A stretch of 7,657 nt of DNA, from assembly GCA_905235885.1 (NCBI GenBank), contig CAJONM010000100.1, positions 1 to 7,657 on the forward strand, written 5' to 3'. Positions 1 through 3,473 of this stretch are shown here, in pieces. Source of the stretch: an uncultured Clostridia bacterium. Its GTDB lineage: Bacteria > Bacillota > Clostridia > UBA1381. The first letter of the stretch is position 1. Each line of letters opens with the position of its first letter. Made by a program: the position numbers and the translations under genes. The notes beneath the pieces are model-generated. The model did no database searches. It was not told the DNA's origin and was given only the letters and a program-made list of their open reading frames with translations.

Positions 1-121
1 GCAGAAATTAAGCTATGAGCGTCTTCTCAATTTGGCTGATCATTACTACACAAAAAATACAATATTAAATCTTGCGCATACCGCAAGTGAGGGCTATGAT
101 ATGAATAACAGGGTGCTGTAA
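1..121 (+). CDS. C-terminal fragment of an unidentified protein (5' end outside window)
   Basis: An open plus-strand frame enters from the left edge (first full codon at 2) and ends with TAA at 119-121, giving 39 residues. The visible tail is polar with an aromatic patch (LADHYYTKNTILNLAH) and ends in NNRVL. I do not recognise the family, and no catalytic motif is visible. It lies just upstream of a toxin-antitoxin operon, inside what I interpret as a mobile element, so an element-encoded function is plausible but not shown. An open frame this short could arise by chance; the protein-like composition and its ending just before a strong promoter favour a real gene. Confidence 0.45.
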   Translation, partial: QKLSYERLLNLADHYYTKNTILNLAHTASEGYDMNNRVL

Positions 122-154
122 ATATGATTGGACGGACAAAATTTTATAATTCAG

Positions 155-183
155 TTGACAAAGTGATAACTTTTAAGTATAAT
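155..183 (+). promoter_or_regulatory. Perfect-consensus sigma-A promoter of the toxin-antitoxin operon
   Basis: A -35 TTGACA (155-160) and a -10 TATAAT (178-183) are separated by exactly 17 bp, so both hexamers and the spacing match consensus. Transcription should start near 190, leaving a leader of about 20 nt that contains the toxin ribosome binding site. An A/T-rich stretch (138-150) precedes the -35 and could act as an UP element. The palindrome ACTT-TT-AAGT (169-178) lies between the hexamers, and AAGTATA occurs twice at 9-nt spacing (175-181, 184-190) over the -10 and start region. These are plausible antitoxin operator half-sites, by inference only. Confidence 0.85.
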
Positions 184-190
184 AAGTATA

Positions 191-200
191 GGAAAGGGGG
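191..200 (+). promoter_or_regulatory. Ribosome binding site supporting the GTG start of the toxin
   Basis: The purine run GGAAAGGGGG ends 9 nt before the GTG at 210-212. No ATG in this frame lies close to it, so it decides the GTG start. Confidence 0.7.
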
Positions 201-209
201 AAAATATCA

Positions 210-575
210 GTGTACTCTGTAAGGTTTTATAAAGATAAAAACGGTAATTTGCCGTTAAAGGATTATTTAGCCGACTTAGGCAAAAAGAATGATAAGAACA
301 GCCGAGTCAATTATAACAAGATAAGAGACTACATAAAGATCCTCAGCATATATGGAACAAGTGCAGGTGAACCGTACATGAAGCGCTTAGATGATGAAAT
401 ATGGGAATTACGACCACTGAGAAACCGCATATTGTTTTTTGGATATGATGGAGAACACTTTATATTACTATCCCACTTCATTAAGAAGACTCAGAAAACA
501 CCGAAAAGAGAAATCGACAAAGCTAAAAGGCTTATGAAGGATTATATTGAAAGGGGCGTTGACAATGAAAACTGA
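210..575 (+). CDS. HigB/RelE-superfamily toxin (phage Gp49-like, DUF891 type)
   Basis: This 121-residue protein resembles the Gp49-like branch of the RelE/HigB family, whose studied members are ribosome-dependent mRNA interferases neutralised by a cognate HTH antitoxin. The N-terminus (VRFYKDKNGNLPLKDYL, residues 4-20) is typical of the family. Helices span about 15-48. The diagnostic core follows: IWELRPLRNRILFF (64-77), then a beta strand ending LLSHFIKKTQKTP (86-98) and a helix of the form REIDKAKRLMKDY (100-112). Basic candidates for RNA binding or catalysis are R68, R71, R73, K92, K93 and K96. The start is GTG with a good ribosome binding site 9 nt upstream. The gene overlaps the antitoxin by 11 nt, giving the toxin-first order of higBA loci. 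The family call is confident; RNase activity is inferred from relatives. Confidence 0.88.
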   Translation: MYSVRFYKDKNGNLPLKDYLADLGKKNDKNSRVNYNKIRDYIKILSIYGTSAGEPYMKRLDDEIWELRPLRNRILFFGYDGEHFILLSHFIKKTQKTPKREIDKAKRLMKDYIERGVDNEN

Positions 576-921
576 TATAGCTTATAGCGAGGCACTGGAG
601 CAGGCAAAGGCAAATATGGATGATGTCAAGGCGCGTGGAGCTGATGCAATAGGTGAAGACGTATTGGCATTCATGGATTCTATGATGACTCCGGAAGAAA
701 TAGCCGAGAGCAATCTCAGGGTAGCTCTTATAGGTGAACTTATTAAGGCAAGACAGGAAAAGGGAATAAGTCAAAGAAAGCTCGGCGAGCTAAGCGGTGT
801 AAAGCAGCCAATCATAGCCCGCATGGAAAATGGCAGTACAAGTCCTCAGGTAACAACGCTTTTGAAGGTGTTAGCACCGCTGGGGAAAACATTGGCAGTT
901 GTACCGCTTGATACAAAATAA
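565..921 (+). CDS. HigA-like XRE-family HTH antitoxin
   Basis: This 118-residue partner of the upstream toxin has an acidic N-terminal helical part (about 1-50, EALEQAKANMDDVKARGADA) that probably contacts the toxin. A Cro/C1-type helix-turn-helix domain covers about 52-112. The DNA-recognition segment is ISQRKLGELSGVKQPIIARM (68-87) followed by ENGSTSP, a classic XRE signature. In related systems the antitoxin binds the toxin and represses the shared promoter. A TTG at 547 would add six residues, but the purine-rich site GAAAGGGG (549-556) lies 9 nt before the ATG at 565, so the ATG is preferred. The ATG lies inside the last codons of the toxin, suggesting translational coupling. TAA stop at 919-921. 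Confidence 0.88.
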   Translation: MKTDIAYSEALEQAKANMDDVKARGADAIGEDVLAFMDSMMTPEEIAESNLRVALIGELIKARQEKGISQRKLGELSGVKQPIIARMENGSTSPQVTTLLKVLAPLGKTLAVVPLDTK

Positions 922-945
922 AACAACTATCCCATTAGCGGTACA
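900..945 (+). repeat. 9-bp inverted repeat at the end of the antitoxin gene
   Basis: TGTACCGCT (900-908) is perfectly complementary to AGCGGTACA (937-945), with 28 nt between that include the antitoxin stop codon. There is no T-run after the second arm, so it is not a canonical intrinsic terminator. It could be an mRNA 3'-end structure or chance. Confidence 0.35.
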
Positions 946-949
946 CAAA

Positions 950-971
950 TCTTGTCCAACTTTTGTCCAAC
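950..971 (+). repeat. Two tandem 11-nt repeats (TTGTCCAAC motif)
   Basis: TCTTGTCCAAC (950-960) is followed immediately by TTTTGTCCAAC (961-971), differing at one position. Tandem short repeats this close to a tRNA-type attachment site resemble integrase arm-type binding sites. That role is inferred. Confidence 0.55.
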
Positions 972-987
972 AACATGGTGAAAAACG

Positions 988-1013
988 GTGCAAGATTGTG
1001 CAAAATAATGCAA
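988..1013 (+). repeat. Three TGCAA repeats at exact 10-bp spacing
   Basis: TGCAA occurs at 989-993, 999-1003 and 1009-1013, always one helical turn apart; the first two are GTGCAA and the third is ATGCAA. Same-face phasing suggests cooperative protein binding, for example by an excisionase or integrase arm domain. No experiment-based link can be drawn from the sequence. Confidence 0.5.
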
Positions 1014-1088
1014 GTAATAATTTAACAAATGGCTCAACCATGCGGGTTAAGGCAGGTGGTGAAAAAAGATGAAAAGAAAATTCTCAAT

Positions 1089-1133
1089 CTACGAACCAGT
1101 AGGTCGGGGGTTCGAGTCCCTTAGGGCGCACCA
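1089..1133 (+). pseudogene. tRNA-Arg(ACG) 3' fragment, putative attachment-site core
   Basis: Read 5' to 3', the segment gives an anticodon loop CTACGAA (1089-1095) with anticodon ACG, the 3' anticodon-stem strand CCAGT (1096-1100), variable loop AGGTC (1101-1105), T-stem GGGGG (1106-1110), T-loop TTCGAGT (1111-1117), stem CCCTT (1118-1122, two G-U pairs), 3' acceptor strand AGGGCGC (1123-1129), discriminator A and encoded CCA (1131-1133). The upstream bases TCAAT cannot pair with CCAGT, and no GCGCCCT acceptor strand or D-arm precedes it. It is therefore a truncated 3' part, not a working tRNA gene. This is the usual footprint of an element integrated into tRNA-Arg; the intact copy should be at the element's other end. 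Confidence 0.82.
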
Positions 1134-1134
1134 A

Positions 1135-1175
1135 AAATGGGGCTGTAAAAAACAAAGTTTTTTACAGCCCCATTT
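1135..1175. terminator. Bidirectional intrinsic terminator, 19-bp perfect stem
   Basis: AAATGGGGCTGTAAAAAAC (1135-1153) pairs perfectly with its complement at 1157-1175 around an AAA loop. Two bases separate it from the tRNA CCA, and it ends 2 nt before the minus-strand stop codon at 1178. It probably terminated the original tRNA-Arg transcript and now also ends the minus-strand metallo-beta-lactamase/rubredoxin transcript. In the minus direction the stem ends in a run of five T. Confidence 0.85.
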
Positions 1176-1177
1176 GT

Positions 1178-1765
1178 TTATGCCTTATTGAATTTGTCTT
1201 TACCCTGTCTGCACCTCGGACATTTCCAATCATCGGGCAGATCTTCAAATGCAACGCCGTCATGTTCGGCGGGGTCGTAAACATATCCGCATATGGAGCA
1301 GACATATTTTCCGCTCGCTTCCTTTTCGGCAAAATCCACTTCTGCAAGAACAGTCGGAACAGGATTATCTAAATTCATTACACGCTTTGCTTCAAGGTTC
1401 TCATAGCCTTGCGGTGTGTGCGTTCCGCAGTACACGGTCGGATGATTTCTGATAAATTCACGCACGCGGTCAAGTGTTTGACGGGCTGCCGATAGGTCAT
1501 CAAACACAACGGACAGTTTGTTTTCATACAGCGCCTCATCAACATAAGTAATATCGCCGTGGATCATATAGAAAAGCCCATTCATCTCGACAATAATAAT
1601 GCTGTTGCCGTTGGTGTGTCCTTTTGCTTTGATAAAATAGATACCATCGCTGATTTTTTGACATTCGGGGAAGTTATAGTAGCGTCTTAAGATTTTATTA
1701 GCCACTGCGTATGTCGGAAAACACACTTGATTTTCGAGCAGCAAAAGCTCATATTTATCGTTCAC
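1178..1765 (-). CDS. Truncated metallo-beta-lactamase-fold domain fused to C-terminal rubredoxin
   Basis: This 195-residue protein has two recognisable parts. Residues about 10-130 match the C-terminal half of an MBL-fold hydrolase of the lactonase-like type: GHTNGNS (49-55), IHGDITY (68-74) and YCGTHTPQGYENL (112-124), so metal-ligand candidates H50, D71 and H116 are kept. The N-terminal half with the HxHxDH zinc motif is absent. Residues 153-195 are a rubredoxin domain, with CSICGYVYDP (C156, C159) and CPRC (C182, C185) binding one Fe, and a shorter loop than free rubredoxins. The GTG start follows GAGGTG by 5 nt, and an in-frame TGA lies 12 nt upstream, so the short N-terminus is not an annotation error. 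An electron-transfer role is likely for the rubredoxin part; hydrolase activity is doubtful. It may be a decayed longer gene. Confidence 0.8.
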   Translation of the reverse strand: MNDKYELLLLENQVCFPTYAVANKILRRYYNFPECQKISDGIYFIKAKGHTNGNSIIIVEMNGLFYMIHGDITYVDEALYENKLSVVFDDLSAARQTLDRVREFIRNHPTVYCGTHTPQGYENLEAKRVMNLDNPVPTVLAEVDFAEKEASGKYVCSICGYVYDPAEHDGVAFEDLPDDWKCPRCRQGKDKFNKA

Positions 1766-1770
1766 ATCAT

Positions 1771-1776
1771 CACCTC
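1771..1776 (-). promoter_or_regulatory. Ribosome binding site fixing the GTG start of the MBL/rubredoxin gene
   Basis: On the minus strand GAGGTG lies 5 nt before the GTG start at 1765-1763, and the next in-frame codon upstream of the site is TGA. This makes the short form the only supported product. Confidence 0.7.
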
Positions 1777-1781
1777 AGTAT

Positions 1782-1805
1782 AATTATATCGTATCCGATA
1801 TAATT
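1782..1805. promoter_or_regulatory. Hyphenated palindrome, candidate operator, with minus-strand -10
   Basis: AATTATATCG (1782-1791) and CGATATAATT (1796-1805) are perfect inverted copies separated by TATC. On the minus strand a TATAAT (1788-1783) falls inside one arm, and TATAATTATA (1779-1788) is itself palindromic. The site sits 17 nt upstream of the MBL/rubredoxin start, suited to repressor control of a local promoter, but no good -35 hexamer is visible at 17 bp. The predicted start would leave almost no leader, so the promoter reading is tentative. The palindrome itself is certain; the regulator is unknown. Confidence 0.5.
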
Positions 1806-1816
1806 TACGCCGTCAC

Positions 1817-1850
1817 GCCGGCGTGCAGACAAACCCGTCTACACGCCGAC
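1817..1850 (-). terminator. GC-rich hairpin at the end of the cysteine desulfurase gene
   Basis: In minus-strand RNA, 1850-1837 pairs with 1830-1817 as a 14-bp stem with two G-U pairs around a 6-nt loop, and it includes the TAG stop of the cysteine desulfurase. In plus-strand RNA the same two positions would be A-C mismatches, so the structure favours the minus transcript. No U-run follows, so it may be an attenuating or mRNA-stabilising hairpin rather than a full terminator. A 12-bp palindrome CACGCCGGCGTG (1814-1825) overlaps it. Confidence 0.45.
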
Positions 1851-2978
1851 AGATGCCGTATCGGATCGGTGGCGCTTTACGATCCTGTATATCGCATCGC
1901 AGACCGTATCCGCGTCGCGAACCGTATTGAAATAGCCAAACGACGCCCTTACCGATCCGCCGACGCTGCTGCCCAACGCTTTATGCGCCAGCGGCGCGCA
2001 ATGGTATCCGGCGCGGACTATGATATTATCACCCAAAAGCGCGGCGCATTCGCCGCTGTCAATACCGTTTATATTAAATGTCGTTATGCCGCTGTCGGGC
2101 TTACCGTATACGGTAACTCCGTCCATATTAAGCAATTTTTCTCTCAATCGTCGGGCAAGCATCATCTCATGCTTGCCTATCGCGTCCGCGCCCTCGCGCA
2201 GCACGAATTTTATCCCTTCGCAAAGACCTGCTACGGCAGGAAGATTTATCGTTCCGCTGTGGAATTTATCCGGCATACTCTCCGGCTGGTATATGCTCTC
2301 CGATTCGCTGCCGGTGCCGCCCACTATGACGGCTCTGAGCCGCAACGGATCCTTAACGCATAAAATGCCGCTGCCCATCGGCCCCATAAGCCCCTTATGT
2401 CCGGGACACGCTATCATATCCGCGCCGAGCTTTTCCATATCGACCTCCGCCGAGCCGGCGCTTTGAGACGCATCAAGCAAAAAAACGGCTCCGCCGTTAT
2501 GCGCGGCGCGTGATATTTCCGCGACGGGCTGGCGCGTTCCGCATACATTTGAGATATGTGTGCATACGACAAGGCGCGTATCGGCACGCATCGCCATCCG
2601 CACGGACAGCGGAGCAACGACGCCCGTACGATCGGCGGCGGCAACGCTGAATTTGCCGTGCAGCGCGGCTGGGCGCAGGACACTGTTATGATCCATTGCC
2701 GATACCGTTATATGATCGCTTCCGCTCGCCGTTCCCATGATCGCCATATTAAGAGCATATGTCGCGTTATAGGTAAAAATGATATTACTCTCATCCCTTA
2801 CATTGAAAAGCCGCGCGGCTGCCTCCTGTGCCCGTATGACGGTACGCACGCCGCCAAGGCTCAGCTTATTTATGCCGCGCCCGGCGTTGCCGCCGGACAT
2901 AACGGCATAGCGGAGCATTGCCATATACACCGCCGCCGGTTTTCGTCTTGTTGTGGCGGAGTTGTCAAGATATATCAT
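1839..2978 (-). CDS. Cysteine desulfurase-like class V aminotransferase (EF2568-type family)
   Basis: This 379-residue PLP enzyme is predicted to convert L-cysteine to alanine, leaving a persulfide (or handling selenocysteine) on a catalytic cysteine. The N-terminal YLDNSATTRRKP (3-14) is the family hallmark. H97 (MDHNS) stacks on PLP, D169 and Q172 (LLDASQSAG) contact the pyridine ring, and K195 (PGHKG) is the Schiff-base lysine. C327 in the loop RAGYHCAPLAH (322-332) is the predicted persulfide carrier. Length is normal. ATG at 2978 is chosen because relatives begin at MIYLDN; an ATG at 2999 would add seven residues, and neither has a strong ribosome binding site. It overlaps the DUF3343 gene by 14 nt, implying coupled translation. 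Absence of iscU, nifU or suf genes nearby argues against a housekeeping Fe-S role. Relatives in other bacteria cluster with selenium or molybdenum hydroxylase genes, but none are seen here. Confidence 0.88.
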   Translation of the reverse strand: MIYLDNSATTRRKPAAVYMAMLRYAVMSGGNAGRGINKLSLGGVRTVIRAQEAAARLFNVRDESNIIFTYNATYALNMAIMGTASGSDHITVSAMDHNSVLRPAALHGKFSVAAADRTGVVAPLSVRMAMRADTRLVVCTHISNVCGTRQPVAEISRAAHNGGAVFLLDASQSAGSAEVDMEKLGADMIACPGHKGLMGPMGSGILCVKDPLRLRAVIVGGTGSESESIYQPESMPDKFHSGTINLPAVAGLCEGIKFVLREGADAIGKHEMMLARRLREKLLNMDGVTVYGKPDSGITTFNINGIDSGECAALLGDNIIVRAGYHCAPLAHKALGSSVGGSVRASFGYFNTVRDADTVCDAIYRIVKRHRSDTASVGV

Positions 2979-3219
2979 AATAAACACGCTTTTTTCCATT
3001 ATAGCTTTCGCGGTATATTTTCCTTATCGGTATATTGTATTGACGCATGATCCGCAGCACATCATCCTTGATGCGGTCACCAAATCGTACCGAATACGAG
3101 CATCCGCCCGTTTTTATCGACATGGGCGTATTGACTACGCTTGCCGCGCTGCCGGTATTTCGCTCGATAAGCCGCGCAAGTCGTGTCGCTGTCGTTATTG
3201 ATCCAATTGTTACAAGCAT
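2965..3219 (-). CDS. DUF3343 protein, putative sulfur/selenium carrier-like
   Basis: This small 84-residue protein has a beta-alpha-beta start (MLVTIGSITTATRLARLIER), a central Gly-Gly-Cys motif (KTGGCSYSVRF, 36-46, with C40) and a C-terminal helix plus basic tail. It matches the pattern of DUF3343, a family annotated as putative Se/S carrier-like and repeatedly found beside EF2568-type cysteine desulfurases. C40 is the only cysteine and the natural candidate to accept a persulfide or perselenide from the next gene product; this is inference. The ATG at 3219 is chosen because AGGAGGTG (3232-3225) lies 5 nt upstream. A longer frame from 3264 adds 15 residues without a ribosome binding site. 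It is the first gene of the operon and overlaps the desulfurase by 14 nt. Confidence 0.82.
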   Translation of the reverse strand: MLVTIGSITTATRLARLIERNTGSAASVVNTPMSIKTGGCSYSVRFGDRIKDDVLRIMRQYNIPIRKIYRESYNGKKRVYYDIS

Positions 3220-3224
3220 GCTTT

Positions 3225-3232
3225 CACCTCCT
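3225..3232 (-). promoter_or_regulatory. Strong ribosome binding site for the DUF3343 gene
   Basis: AGGAGGTG on the minus strand, 5 nt before the ATG at 3219, decides this start over the longer frame from 3264. Confidence 0.85.
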
Positions 3233-3275
3233 ATGTACCGTCGGGTCCGGCTGTATTTTATCAATACCCCCTTTT

Positions 3276-3288
3276 TACATAATATGTA
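3276..3288. promoter_or_regulatory. 13-bp palindrome over a weak -10 upstream of DUF3343
   Basis: TACATA-A-TATGTA is a perfect inverted repeat about 57 bp upstream of the DUF3343 start. On the minus strand it contains TATTAT (3284-3279), a -10-like hexamer, but I see no convincing -35. It is a candidate operator for the DUF3343/desulfurase operon; the rest of 3289-3380 is A/T-rich and holds no gene I can support. Confidence 0.4.
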
Positions 3289-3384
3289 GCAATGCGCTTT
3301 TTGTGATATTGGGGCAAAAACAGGACAATTTCCGTCTTTTTTTAATCATTTTTTCCAATATTTGAAAAAAAGGAAAATTAAGTG

Positions 3385-3412
3385 TAGACAAATTTAAATT
3401 TTGTGATATAAT
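3385..3412 (+). promoter_or_regulatory. ppdK promoter with extended -10 and internal palindrome
   Basis: The -35 is TAGACA (3385-3390, 5 of 6), the spacer 16 bp and the -10 TATAAT (3407-3412), preceded by TGA to form an extended -10 (TGATATAAT). Transcription should start near 3419, about 55 nt before the ATG. A 17-bp near-palindrome, ACAAATTTAAATTTTGT (3388-3404, one mismatched pair), fills the space between the hexamers and could be an operator. The region upstream is rich in A and T tracts. Confidence 0.75.
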
Positions 3413-3423
3413 ACATTGTGTAG

Positions 3424-3445
3424 GCAAAGGCGGTATTGTCTTTGC
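3424..3445 (+). other. Small hairpin in the ppdK leader
   Basis: GCAAAG (3424-3429) pairs with CTTTGC (3440-3445) around a 10-nt loop, between the predicted start of transcription and the ribosome binding site AGGAGGT (3461-3467). The stem is short, and its role, if any, is unknown. Confidence 0.35.
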
Positions 3446-3473
3446 AATATAGTATTAATCAGGAGGTATACCA

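Larger units (their letters stand above)
1..1133. mobile_element. Right-hand end of a putative integrative element inserted in a tRNA-Arg gene
   Basis: This segment is visibly more AT-rich than the genes to its right, carries a toxin-antitoxin pair (common accessory cargo that stabilises elements), and ends exactly at a 3' tRNA fragment lacking its 5' half. That is the structure left when a site-specific integrase recombines into the 3' end of a tRNA gene. The left end, the intact tRNA and the integrase gene would lie outside the window. No integrase, excisionase, relaxase or phage structural gene is visible here, so the kind of element (prophage, ICE, genomic island) cannot be told. The boundary at 1133 is the end of the CCA; the exact crossover is somewhere in 1089-1133. 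Confidence 0.6.

Noticed and set aside
547..564. TTG at 547 as the antitoxin start
   Set aside because: The ribosome binding site lies after this TTG and is correctly spaced for the ATG at 565.
950..1013. Short repeats as a CRISPR array
   Set aside because: Repeat units of 5-11 nt with 0-5 nt spacers do not fit any CRISPR repeat-spacer structure, and no cas genes are present.
1069..1191. A 40-codon plus-strand frame starting at ATG 1069 with a purine-rich upstream site, running through the tRNA fragment and terminator
   Set aside because: Its middle is just a translation of the tRNA 3' end (GRGFESLRAH is a common artefact of this) and then of the terminator stem; it is not likely a gene.
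2979..2999. Seven-residue longer start for the cysteine desulfurase
   Set aside because: Family members begin at the equivalent of MIYLDN, and there is no better ribosome binding site for the upstream ATG, though the choice is not certain.
1869..3050. Several plus-strand open frames of 80-164 residues opposite the desulfurase
   Set aside because: They are antisense shadows of a GC-rich gene with clear family motifs, have no ribosome binding sites and resemble nothing known.
3420..3473. Riboswitch in the ppdK leader
   Set aside because: The leader is only about 55 nt with one 6-bp hairpin; no known riboswitch core or terminator/antiterminator pair is visible.
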